Shown: one piece after another, positions 1 to 7,726 of the stretch
Layout: every line of letters begins with the position of its first letter
Position numbering within the stretch: position 1 is the first letter of the stretch
NCBI GenBank assembly: GCA_964498125.1
Contig: CAZCGE010000037.1
Coordinates: 1 to 58,510, forward strand
From: CAMDBL01 sp964498125
GTDB lineage: Bacteria; Pseudomonadota; Alphaproteobacteria; Rhizobiales; Hyphomicrobiaceae
Reading direction: 5' to 3'
DNA: 58,510 nucleotides
Notes under the pieces: model-generated
What the model saw: the letters and a program-made list of their open reading frames with translations, nothing else
Told to the model about the DNA's origin: nothing
The model's database searches: none
Program-made: the position numbers and the translations under genes

Positions 1-703
1 TGTTTTTTTTTGACGGCGTGTGGCCGCCCCGCGGGCCGGTTTATCTGTCGCCCGGATATTGCAGGACGGGATTACACCGTCGTTATCCGGGTCGCCGCGC
101 TTGTGGCTGGATGCGTTACCCCCTGCTGCCACGCGTACCGACCATCCCGCTCTCGGCCCACGCTGTTACCAGGCGACGCGAGAGGCGACCCACGCACTGA
201 AGACGTACTGCAGTCCGTTCCCCGTGGGCGGGACGGGAGCAGTATCAGCGACATTGCAGGGGGCGGGGATAACTTTTCGGCGGTGTGCTGCGCATGGTCG
301 TTGTAAGAGGGTCGGCCCTGGTCCCGGATCAAGTCCGGGATTGATCCGGGGGAGGGGCGGCCGCGGGCACCGACATCGGACTGAATGACGTCCGTTGCCC
401 CTCCAGCTTCAAGCGTCGGCCGAACGAAGGGTGAGCGCGACAGCAACGGGCCACTTGCAGCTGTGAGCGGCTGTGGACAGACGTTCACGCTGCGATGGCG
501 GCAATGCAGAGATTGCAGTCATTGATCGAGAGCTTGATCAGCTGCTGACGGCAGCATTCTCTAAGTTCCGCTGTAACTCAGCAAGCGGATACTGAAGGGG
601 GGCAGGTTGACTGGGTTGTGGAAGGTTGGGCCATGGTCAAGGACTAGACCGGTCCAGGTAGGTATTGATGTTGACGCGTCGAGGTTGCGCAAGAAGGCAG
701 TAC
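1..703. other. No recognisable gene; holds one repeat arm
   Basis: Several overlapping open frames exist here, but none shows a recognisable protein family, a convincing ribosome binding site or sensible composition. The only structure I can point to is the repeat arm at 307-362, listed separately. The left edge of the window may cut a gene, but I cannot see one. Confidence 0.5.
307..362 (+). repeat. Left arm of 56-bp inverted repeat around GIY-YIG gene
   Basis: This 56-base stretch matches the reverse complement of 1927-1982 with a single mismatch by my reading. It contains its own small palindrome around GGATCAAGTCCGGGATTGATCC. The two arms enclose the GIY-YIG nuclease gene. It could be a dispersed intergenic repeat present twice by chance, or the ends of a mobile unit. 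Confidence 0.75.
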
Positions 704-1627
704 ATGACGATTCCCGATGTGAGCGCAGTCAGCGGCGAGTCCATTCGCCTTTTCCTAGTCACCGGCCGACCCGACGGCCTGATGACGGCCGAGCTGATCA
801 ATTGGACCGGGCACACGCTGGTCGGAGGCATCGACGATCTACCTGCTCTGCTTGCCCGTCCAGAGTCGGCGCGTCCCGGTGTCTACTTCCTGCTCGGAGA
901 CGACGGCGACCCCACGACGCCGAAGCTCTACATCGGCGAGACCGAGAACATCCGCGAGCGGCTGATACAGCACGAGCGCACCGACAAGAAGGCGTTCGTC
1001 GAGCGCGTGTGCGTAGTCACGAGTAAGGACGCGAACCTGACCAAGGCGCACATCCGCTATTTGGAGTCCAAGCTGATCGCGTCCGCCGAGAAGATGGGCC
1101 GCGTCAAGCTCGACAACGGCACGCGCCCACCGCCTCCGCCGCTGCCTGAGGCGGACCTGTCCGATATGGAGAAGTTCCTCCGGCACCTGTCGATCATGCT
1201 GCCGGTGGTCGGCTTCGACTTTTTCTGGACGCCGCGCGTGGAGACCGCGCCGTCGGACGGGCGGCCGGCGACCACCGCACTCGAGCTGTTCCTCGGATCC
1301 GACATCACGTCGGCGTTGGCGCACGCCAAGTACCAGGACGGCCGCGTAACCATCCTCGCTGGCTCACACGCCCGAGCTGACGCACCGCAGTCGACCAACC
1401 AGTACCGCGGCCAGCGCCAAGCCCACATTGCCGCCGGGCGCATGCAGCTCGAGGCCGACCAGACCTATCGCTTCATCACCGACATCGACTTCACGAGCCC
1501 GAGCGCCGCCGCTGCCGTTGCCCTCGACCGCAACGCTAACGGCCGCACCGAGTGGCGCGTAAAGGGCACGGGGCAGACGCTTCTCGCGTGGCAGGCGGAG
1601 CAGTTGCCGGTCTCCACCGGAGAGTAA
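704..1627 (+). CDS. GIY-YIG nuclease family protein with C-terminal DUF4357
   Basis: A 307-residue protein with a GIY-YIG endonuclease fold at about residues 59-150: GVY and YIG motifs, the conserved Arg in ENIRERL, the catalytic Glu in YLESKL and the Asn in LDNGT are all present. The C-terminal 75 residues look like DUF4357 (SPSAAAAV followed by NGRTEW). The ATG at 704 is preferred over an upstream in-frame ATG at 665 because AAGAAGG lies just before it. The family contains stand-alone DNA-cleaving enzymes, sometimes linked to restriction or mobile elements. No methyltransferase partner is adjacent, so the role is unknown. The gene is bracketed by the inverted repeat at 307-362 and 1927-1982. 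Confidence 0.85.
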   Translation: MTIPDVSAVSGESIRLFLVTGRPDGLMTAELINWTGHTLVGGIDDLPALLARPESARPGVYFLLGDDGDPTTPKLYIGETENIRERLIQHERTDKKAFVERVCVVTSKDANLTKAHIRYLESKLIASAEKMGRVKLDNGTRPPPPPLPEADLSDMEKFLRHLSIMLPVVGFDFFWTPRVETAPSDGRPATTALELFLGSDITSALAHAKYQDGRVTILAGSHARADAPQSTNQYRGQRQAHIAAGRMQLEADQTYRFITDIDFTSPSAAAAVALDRNANGRTEWRVKGTGQTLLAWQAEQLPVSTGE

Positions 1628-1926
1628 GCAAGTAGATGGTAACGCCGATTTGCAATTAGCATCAATTATTGGGTCAGTCCTGGCGCCAAAACTCGATCGC
1701 GATACTCCCGATTCCGGACGAGCAAAAGCCCCCGATCAACGTAGTTTGCAGAGAACCGACGAACGTCCGCTTGTGTATAGCTGCACTGAGGGCGGGGGTG
1801 TGCTGGCGCAAAGCTTCGATGGCGGTTCGGGTCACTCTCGACGCCTTCGCACTGCCTCGTTCACGCCCTGACGACGGCAGCTTACCCTCGGTCAGCGACC
1901 GCTGCAAAAGTTACGTCCGAACCAGT

Positions 1927-1982
1927 GGCCGCCCCTCCCCCGGATCAATCCCGGACTTGATCCGGGACCGGGGCCGACCCTC
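1927..1982 (-). repeat. Right arm of 56-bp inverted repeat around GIY-YIG gene
   Basis: Reverse complement of 307-362 with one mismatch. It is followed at 1983-2010 by a further GC-rich self-complementary stretch (CCCCGCGGAGGGGCGGGGAG) that could form a terminator-like hairpin for the leftward dsbA-like gene ending at 2023. The rest of 1628-2022 shows no gene. Confidence 0.75.
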
Positions 1983-2022
1983 TCCCCGCGGAGGGGCGGG
2001 GAGAGGGGGAAGAGGCACTGCA

Positions 2023-2646
2023 TCACCTGCGACGCTTGACGCCGGCATCGATCAGCAACCGCTCGATTGCCGCATAGGGTTGCGCGCCGACGACACCAGC
2101 ACGGCCTGCCACAAAGGTCGGCACGCCGGTAACGCCATAGGCCCGCGACTTGGCCCAATCGGCATCGACGACCGCCCTGAAGGATCGCTCCTCGAGGACT
2201 TTGCGTGCCCCATCCCGCGTCAGGCCGACGCTTTCGGCAATGTCGAGCAGCACGTCCTTGTCGCCTATGTTGCGCCTGTCGACGAAATAGGCGCGATAGA
2301 GCGCGTCGTGAATAGCGCCGCTTGCGTCAACCGTATCGGCCCATGATCCAAGCTCCTGCGCGAGACGGCTGTTGTAGGTATGCGAGCGCTCGGCGTAAGG
2401 CAGCCCCTCGGCTTGCATCAGGGCCTGCATGCGGGCGTTCTTCTCGGCAATGCCCTCAGGGCCGCTGCGGAATAGTTCTTGCAGCGCACGGCCTTCAGCA
2501 GGCGTGTCGGGATGCAACGGGAAATGGACGAGTTTGACGACGATGTCGAAGTTCTGGATCAGTTTTTCAATACGCACGGTACTGAGATAACACCAGGGTC
2601 AGACATAGTCGGTGAACATTTCCAAGACGACGGGTTCGTCCGACAT
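2023..2646 (-). CDS. DsbA/FrnE-like oxidoreductase, putative selenoprotein (UGA at residue 16)
   Basis: Read through one in-frame UGA (2601-2599), this is a 207-residue DsbA-family protein. It starts at an ATG (2646-2644) preceded by AAAGGA, and the first 15 residues end in MFTDYV. Then comes UGA, followed directly by PWCYLS. Relatives read CPWCY here, so the UGA replaces the first, nucleophilic cysteine of the CxxC motif, giving U16-P-W-C19. Downstream the frame is intact: the helical insert and the cis-proline loop GVTGVPTFV near the C terminus are kept. A SECIS-like hairpin lies at the expected distance (2567-2585). FrnE/DsbA relatives are thioredoxin-fold oxidoreductases, often cytoplasmic; no signal peptide is seen. 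Ordinary gene calling would start at the GTG at 2577 and lose the active site. The alternative is a nonsense mutation. No sel genes are in the window. Confidence 0.8.
2567..2585 (-). promoter_or_regulatory. Putative bacterial SECIS hairpin
   Basis: On the minus-strand mRNA, UCAGUAC pairs with GUAUUGA (seven pairs, one G-U) around a five-base loop CGUGC. The loop starts 20 nucleotides after the UGA at 2599-2601, and a G is the second loop base. This fits the bacterial SECIS rule of a short stem, a small apical loop with a G among its first two bases, and about 16-37 nucleotides from UGA to loop. A further CUGG/CCAG helix (2593-2596 with 2554-2557) can enclose it. Stability was judged by eye only. 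Confidence 0.6.
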
Positions 2647-3210
2647 AAGGCATCCTTTCGCGGTTAACGGCAGCTACTGTCGCACGATGCCGATAAAGGC
2701 CAAGAACGTCAACCGCGGCACGAGACGGGCGTCGTTCAATGGGCAGGCTAAATAAGCGGTTGATGCTGCCGGCGGCCGGCTCGGCGGATGTTGGTCCGAG
2801 GCCAGGCTGAGCAGCGATCCCTTCGCGTTACAAATTTATCATCCGCAACCGTCTGATGTTCGCCATGAACTTCCCCTTCTGGCCCACAGTTCGACGTTGC
2901 GCCGCGGTGCAGCATGACGGACGCTTGTTGATCCATCGCTTCGACGTTCGAGGTCTTGCGCACTGACTGGTCGGAGGGCCAGCGTGCGTGCCCGGCCCGA
3001 GCGGCGAGGCGTGCACCTGAGGAGGAGTCGCAGTCCTTGTGTCCTCAAAGTTCCACCGAGTGCTGATCGCGCTACAGCGCGCGCTTGGGTGACGGCGCTG
3101 GTGTCGTGTGATTCAGGCTTACACCCAGTAAATCCCTGCCGAGGCCGTTGCCTGGAGGCTCGCTGTCGTCGCCTTGGCGAATGACGAGGCCTGCTGGAAC
3201 GGTCGAGGCT
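2647..3210. other. Intergenic stretch without recognisable gene
   Basis: About 560 bases between the start of the DsbA-like gene and the end of dctM. It should hold the promoter of the DsbA-like gene near 2660-2720. Short frames on both strands look like noise, and I recognise no RNA gene or repeat. Confidence 0.5.
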
Positions 3211-4554
3211 TCAGAATTTCGGGCAGATGTAGCCAAGGCCGCTCGGGTTCTTGAAGCAGCCGACGGACTCGGGCAACAGCGTCTTCGGCAGCCACAGCAC
3301 CACGTCGGGGAAGAAGACGCAAAACAGGATTGTCGTGAAGAACACGATATAGAGCGGCAGCGAGCGCACGACCGCCGTCAAAAAACTGACGCCGATGAAT
3401 TTCGACGACATCAGCAGAGTTATTCCGTAAGGCGGCGTGATCAGACCGAAGGCGAGGGTGGTGATGATGGTCACACCCATGTGCACGGGATTGATGTTGC
3501 CGAGCGCGGCAAGCGCATTGAGGATCGGCATGAAGATGATGATCGCCGGCACCGCGTCGACGAAGTCGCCGACAATGACGAACAGCGCCACCAGCAGCAG
3601 CATGATGGCGAGCGGGTTGGGGCCGGCGAAATCGCTGATCCAGCCGGCGACGACATCGGGTCCCCTGAGGTAGGCCAGCATCCAGCCGAAGGCGGACGCG
3701 GCGGCCACCGCGGCGAGCGGAATCGAGTACATCAGGCCGACGTTGGCGAAGTCGCGCGCGATGTGCTTGATGTGCCCGCGATTGAGCACCGGGATCAGGA
3801 AGAAGACGATGTAGGTGACGGCGACGAGACCGGCTTCGGTCGGCGTGAACCAGCCGGTCAGGATGCCGCCCATGATGATCAGCGGAATGACCAGCGGCAG
3901 CGCCGCGGCCTTGCTGGCCTCGCTGAAATGGGCGAGCGTCGCCCGCGGGCGCAGGATGCCCGGCGGCCCAAAGAAGTAGCTGTAGATCATCAAGCCGATG
4001 CCGACCATCAGTCCCGGCACGACGCCGGCGAGAAACAGCCCTCCGATCGAGACGTTGCCGGTTGCGCCATAGACCACCGCCATGATGCTCGGCGGGATCA
4101 GATTGGCGATGGTCGCGGCGGCGGCGATCAACGCCGCGGTGAAGGCCCGATCGTAGCCTTCCTTGTCCATCTCTGGGCCAACGGTGCGGGCGAGGGCCGC
4201 TACGTCGGCCGTCGACGAGCCGGAGATGCCGGCGAAGAAGATGGAGAACACCGTGACGACCTGGGCGAGCCCACCACGCAGATGCCCGACCAGCACCTGG
4301 GCGAGCGCGATCATGCGAATCGTCACGTTGCCCGCCGTCATCAACTCGCCGACCAGCAGGAAGAACGGGATGGCGAGCAGCGCCTCCGTGTCGATGCCGT
4401 GGAACAACTGTCCGACGATCGAGGCAAAGGAGATCTTGGTCAGCGCGGCCGCGACCAGCACGCCGCCGGTGATCGCGAACACAACGGGCACGCCGATATA
4501 GCCGAGCCCGATGAACAGGCTCGCCATGATCAGGATGATCCAGCCGTTGTTCAT
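3211..4554 (-). CDS. dctM: TRAP transporter large permease, DctM family
   Basis: A 447-residue hydrophobic protein of the usual length for the 12-helix DctM subunit, the ion-coupled channel of tripartite ATP-independent periplasmic transporters. Typical stretches include FFAGISGSSTADVAALA, LIPPSIMAVVYG and GWFTPTEAG. The start at 4554 (MNNGWIIL) overlaps the stop of dctQ by four bases (ATGA), so the two are translationally coupled. The open frame extends upstream, but that part is only a shadow of dctQ. Substrates of this family are usually carboxylates or sialic acids; the one here cannot be told from sequence. The partner binding protein is upstream at 6338-7342, beyond an inserted toxin-antitoxin pair. 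Confidence 0.93.
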   Translation of the reverse strand: MNNGWIILIMASLFIGLGYIGVPVVFAITGGVLVAAALTKISFASIVGQLFHGIDTEALLAIPFFLLVGELMTAGNVTIRMIALAQVLVGHLRGGLAQVVTVFSIFFAGISGSSTADVAALARTVGPEMDKEGYDRAFTAALIAAAATIANLIPPSIMAVVYGATGNVSIGGLFLAGVVPGLMVGIGLMIYSYFFGPPGILRPRATLAHFSEASKAAALPLVIPLIIMGGILTGWFTPTEAGLVAVTYIVFFLIPVLNRGHIKHIARDFANVGLMYSIPLAAVAAASAFGWMLAYLRGPDVVAGWISDFAGPNPLAIMLLLVALFVIVGDFVDAVPAIIIFMPILNALAALGNINPVHMGVTIITTLAFGLITPPYGITLLMSSKFIGVSFLTAVVRSLPLYIVFFTTILFCVFFPDVVLWLPKTLLPESVGCFKNPSGLGYICPKF

Positions 4555-5090
4555 GGCGTCGTCTCCGCCGAGTTTACATCCCGATCGGGGAAGCCGTGCT
4601 TCAGCCCGTTGACGATCTGCTCGATCTGGAACAACCCGACCAGCGCTCCCGCGATCGGCACGCTGATGGTGTAGTAGCCGAGCGGGATCAGCGACGGCAT
4701 GCGGAAGCTGCCCATGTCGAGCAGGAAATTCTGCCAGCCGAACACGACGAGAAACAGGGCCACCACGAGCACGACCAGGCGGCCGAACACCTCGAAATTG
4801 CGCCGCTTGGCGCCCTGCATCGCATGCACGATCTCGGCCAGATACATGTGATCGTTGCGACGCGCGGCCAGCGCCATGCCGATGAACACGCCCCAGGCGA
4901 AAAAGCCGGTGGTGAATTGCTGCAGCCAAAGAATCGGGCGACCAATCTCACGGCTGGCGACGTCGAACAGCACGCACGTCGAAAACCCGATGATGCAAAC
5001 GCCGCAAAGGACGTAAAGCACGGCCTCGAGCCGATCGAGCGCTTGCCACTTGAGGTGGCGGTCCCTGTCAACGACGAACGATGAGGACAA
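4551..5090 (-). CDS. dctQ: TRAP transporter small permease, DctQ family
   Basis: Four hydrophobic segments and the motif EIGRPILWLQQ with FFAWGVFIGMALAARRNDHMYLAEI identify the four-helix DctQ subunit that pairs with DctM in the inner membrane. I chose a TTG at 5090 because GGAGAGG sits just before it and it gives 179 residues, normal for the family. A longer frame runs from a TTG at 5162, but its extra 24 residues are polar and unlike DctQ. The unclear 5' end lies next to the inserted Xre-RES module, so the native start may have been altered. Overlaps dctM by four bases. Confidence 0.85.
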   Translation of the reverse strand: MSSSFVVDRDRHLKWQALDRLEAVLYVLCGVCIIGFSTCVLFDVASREIGRPILWLQQFTTGFFAWGVFIGMALAARRNDHMYLAEIVHAMQGAKRRNFEVFGRLVVLVVALFLVVFGWQNFLLDMGSFRMPSLIPLGYYTISVPIAGALVGLFQIEQIVNGLKHGFPDRDVNSAETTP

Positions 5091-5228
5091 GGCAGTGCCT
5101 CTCCGAGATGCGGCCAGGTTCAGGCAAGCCTCGCCTTTAGCAGAGTTGCTTTCAAAGTCCAACGCATCCCTGCTGCTCGCTTAGCTGCTCGCTTGCGTCG
5201 TCCTTTTCATCCATGCTAAAGACGCTTC

Positions 5229-5270
5229 TAACATCAATCCCAACGTTGGTTTAACATCAATTCAAACGTC
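5229..5270. promoter_or_regulatory. Direct-repeat operator candidate upstream of Xre-RES
   Basis: Two imperfect direct repeats, TAACATCAATCCCAACGTT (5229-5247) and TAACATCAATTCAAACGTC (5252-5270), lie about 110 bases before the antitoxin gene. The first ends in the palindrome AACGTT. Toxin-antitoxin operons are typically autorepressed through repeated upstream boxes, so this is a plausible binding site for the Xre antitoxin. It could equally act on the leftward dctQM promoter. Confidence 0.45.
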
Positions 5271-5376
5271 AAGTCGTTAGGCGGCCTCATGTCGGGCGCC
5301 GGTCAGCGACCCGAGCCGCCCGCAATGGTGGACGATGAGTAGCCTTCGCTTGTAGAGCGCGTGTATGAGGTGACCC

Positions 5377-5721
5377 ATGACAACCACGGCAATCGCCCGA
5401 AAACTCGCTACCATTAGGGACAAGTCGATGCTCAATTCCTCCGACATCGCTACCGTCACCGGAGCGCAGCCGGAGACGGTCTCGAAGTGGAACCAGAGCA
5501 AGGCGGTCCCGCGCCCCGATGCACAGCGCCGTCTGCTCGACCTCGATTACATTGTCGATCAATTGTCCGACCTTTACGAACAGCCCGACGAGATCAAGCT
5601 CTGGCTCCTCTCCCGCCAGAAGCTGCTCGGAGGCCAAATCCCGATCGAACTCATTCGGGCCGGCAAGACCGAAGAGGTCATTGGCGTCATCGACCAGCTT
5701 AGGGACAGCGTCTTTGTCTGA
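5377..5721 (+). CDS. Xre/MbcA/ParS-type antitoxin of a RES toxin
   Basis: A 114-residue protein with an N-terminal helix-turn-helix (SSDIATVTGAQPETVSKW, about residues 20-40) and a C-terminal antitoxin-type domain (LWLLSRQKLLGGQIPIELIRAGKTEEVI), the layout of Xre/MbcA/ParS antitoxins. Members bind and neutralise RES-domain toxins and repress their own operon. GAGGTGA precedes the ATG. The RES gene follows 14 bases downstream in the same direction. The pair is transcribed against the surrounding TRAP transporter genes. Confidence 0.9.
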   Translation: MTTTAIARKLATIRDKSMLNSSDIATVTGAQPETVSKWNQSKAVPRPDAQRRLLDLDYIVDQLSDLYEQPDEIKLWLLSRQKLLGGQIPIELIRAGKTEEVIGVIDQLRDSVFV

Positions 5722-5735
5722 CAGGAGAATGTCCC

Positions 5736-6278
5736 TTGAGCCACGATCCGGCGCTCTTGGATGCATTGAGCCGGCGCCCCCAGGTCGCATACAACGGGAG
5801 CGTCTATCGTGCGACACGAAAAGATTATGACCCGCTCCTCGCGTCAACACGAGGCGGTCGTTGGGCGCCAAGTAATGGCCCCGAAGTTCTGTATACGAGC
5901 CTGGAACGCGAGGGTGCGCTGGCCGAGATTACGTTCCACTGGACCCAGTTGACACCGATGCCGAAACGACCTGTTGCGCTGCACACGCTCGCGGTCGGCA
6001 CAACCAAGACACTCCACTTGATCCGCTCGGACCTTGCGTCTCTCCGCGTGCGTGAAGAACTGTACGAGACGATCCACTATTCTCGTACCCAGGAGATCGG
6101 TGCCGCGGTTGCGTTTCTCGGTTGCGATGGTCTCATTGCTCCCAATGCTCGGTGGCCCTGCGAGAACCTCATGGTCTTTATGGAGCACGTCCCACTCGAC
6201 CGCGAGTTCACCGTCGCCGCAACCGAATCCCTTGACTGGATCGATTGGGCGCGGCAAAACAACCCTCTCTCATCATAG
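5736..6278 (+). CDS. RES-domain toxin
   Basis: A 180-residue RES domain protein. The family name residues are visible: Arg in YRATRKDYDP and the GGRW stretch, Glu in EREGALAEITFHW and a later Ser. Characterised RES toxins degrade NAD+ by phosphorolysis or hydrolysis, arresting growth until neutralised by the Xre partner. The start is a TTG at 5736 with AGGAGA seven bases before it; the nearby ATG at 5729 is out of frame. A rare start codon keeps toxin output low relative to the antitoxin. It ends 59 bases from the convergent dctP stop. Confidence 0.9.
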   Translation: MSHDPALLDALSRRPQVAYNGSVYRATRKDYDPLLASTRGGRWAPSNGPEVLYTSLEREGALAEITFHWTQLTPMPKRPVALHTLAVGTTKTLHLIRSDLASLRVREELYETIHYSRTQEIGAAVAFLGCDGLIAPNARWPCENLMVFMEHVPLDREFTVAATESLDWIDWARQNNPLSS

Positions 6279-6337
6279 TACTGAATGGTTCCCTGGCGGA
6301 TTGGCCCTCGCTCGCCGTCACCGCACCGCCGTCCGCC

Positions 6338-7342
6338 TCACTTCACATTGCGCACCAGATCGAGGATCTTCACGGCGTGCGGCCCGAGCTCCTTGGCGAG
6401 CTGGTCCTGGATCGGCTGCGCCGCTTTCATCATGGCCGTCTTGTCGACGCCCTCGACCAGCTTGACGCCGAGCTTCTTCAGCCGCTCGCCGGATTCCTTC
6501 TCCAGCGCGAACGCCTTCTTCGGCACGGTTTTGCCGATCTCCTCGGCGGCGGCCTGCACCCAGCCCTTCTCCTCAGTCGAGAGCGAATTCCAGGTCTTCT
6601 CGCTGGCCCAGACGCAGTTGTTGTTGGCCTCGTGCTCGGTGAGCGACAGGATCGGCGCCACCTCGTAATGTTTGTTCGAAAGATAGACGTTGACGCCGTT
6701 TTCGGCGGCGCCGATCACGCCCGTCTGCAGCGAGGTATAGACCTCGCCGAACGGCATATGCACCGTCTGCGTGCCATAGGCCGGGAAGTGCGTGTCCTCG
6801 GTCTTGGTCGCCTGCACGCGGATCTTGAGGCCCTTCAGGTCGTCGATCGATTTGATCTCTTTCTTCGCGTAGATATTGCGGAAGCCCATGGTCATCAGCG
6901 CCATGACGCGGGCGCCCTGCACCGACTCCGAGATCATGCCGCGGAACGCTCCGACGATCGCCTGGTCGGCCAGCACCTTGGCCAGATGCTCCTCGTTGCG
7001 GAAGATGAAGTGCAGCGAGAACACGCCGGACTGTGGCGCCACCGTCGAGGCGTTGGCCGTCGAGGTGATGGCGAAATCGATATCGCCGGAGCGAATCTTC
7101 TGCAGCACCACCGGCTCCTGCCCGAGCTGGGCGCCGGGGAACTGGTCGATGCCGAGCTTGCCGCCCGAAAGCTCCATCAGCTTGGCGTGGAACGTGTCGG
7201 CGGCGATACCGTAGGCCGTCGTCTTCGGCTGGTCGTAAGCAAAGGTGAATTTGCGGCTTTGGGCCGTTGCGTCACCTGCCGCGACCGCAAGCAGCGCCGC
7301 GGCCAGCATCGAGGCCAGCCGCGTGCCAGCACGATTTTTCAT
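6338..7342 (-). CDS. dctP: TRAP transporter substrate-binding protein, DctP family
   Basis: A 334-residue periplasmic binding protein. The start at 7342 (MKNRAGTRL) has a strong GGGAGGA site upstream, and a signal peptide ends near AAGDATA-QS. DctP hallmarks include the central KIRVQATKTEDTHF segment, with the conserved substrate-carboxylate Arg, and PFGEVYTSLQTGVIGAAENG. It should deliver substrate to the DctQM permease, normally encoded directly downstream. Here 1.2 kb containing a convergent Xre-RES pair separates it from dctQ, so transcription of the permease from the dctP promoter must pass through an antisense toxin-antitoxin unit. Confidence 0.93.
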   Translation of the reverse strand: MKNRAGTRLASMLAAALLAVAAGDATAQSRKFTFAYDQPKTTAYGIAADTFHAKLMELSGGKLGIDQFPGAQLGQEPVVLQKIRSGDIDFAITSTANASTVAPQSGVFSLHFIFRNEEHLAKVLADQAIVGAFRGMISESVQGARVMALMTMGFRNIYAKKEIKSIDDLKGLKIRVQATKTEDTHFPAYGTQTVHMPFGEVYTSLQTGVIGAAENGVNVYLSNKHYEVAPILSLTEHEANNNCVWASEKTWNSLSTEEKGWVQAAAEEIGKTVPKKAFALEKESGERLKKLGVKLVEGVDKTAMMKAAQPIQDQLAKELGPHAVKILDLVRNVK

Positions 7343-7501
7343 AACGTCCTCCCTTGCGCGTGTTCCCCGTTGGCTCGATGATCGAACTCGGGCTCGCTTC
7401 TTTGCTGCGGTCATGTTGTGCGCCCGGACCAATCCTCGTCAAGCGAATTAGGGCAAGGACATCAATCATCGACAGGGCGAATCAATTCATCCTCCTCGTT
7501 T

Positions 7502-7672
7502 CGTCATTCCGGGCGAGCGAGGCCACTTCAGGCCCCCTGGACACTTGATCCGGGGGAGACCCGGAACCCAGCGTCAGACTCGTCGAAGACGCAGTATCGG
7601 GCCTTCGGCACTCCTTGCGCTGGGTTCCGGCTCTCGTCGCCGCCGAAGTGCGGCTCCTAGGCCGGAATGACG
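7502..7672. repeat. Long imperfect palindromic intergenic repeat
   Basis: The outer arms CGTCATTCCGG (7502-7512) and CCGGAATGACG (7662-7672) are perfect. Inner arms CCGGAACCCAGCG (7561-7573) and CGCTGGGTTCCGG (7618-7630) are also perfect, so the whole 171 bases can fold into nested hairpins. The type is common between genes in Hyphomicrobiales. It lies between the dctP promoter and the convergent end of the dioxygenase gene. Confidence 0.8.
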
Positions 7673-7726
7673 GTATGAATTGAATCGCCATGCTCGATCG
7701 GCGCCGAAACGCGCAATTGCCCCACC

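Noticed and set aside
1..703. Coding genes in the left 700 bases
   Set aside because: Overlapping frames on both strands give no recognisable protein and no consistent ribosome site.
2023..2577. DsbA-like gene taken as starting at the GTG 2577
   Set aside because: This start lacks a ribosome site, removes the first strand and the active site, and ignores the perfect frame continuing upstream through the UGA.
3148..4674. Long open frame of 508 codons on the plus strand opposite dctM
   Set aside because: Its product is Asp/Arg/His/Gln-rich low-complexity sequence typical of antisense frames in GC-rich DNA, and dctM on the other strand is unmistakable.
5137..5160. TTTAGCAGAGTT near dctQ resembling part of the 107-bp double-hairpin repeat
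   Set aside because: Only about 12 bases match and no hairpin partner is present, so chance cannot be excluded.
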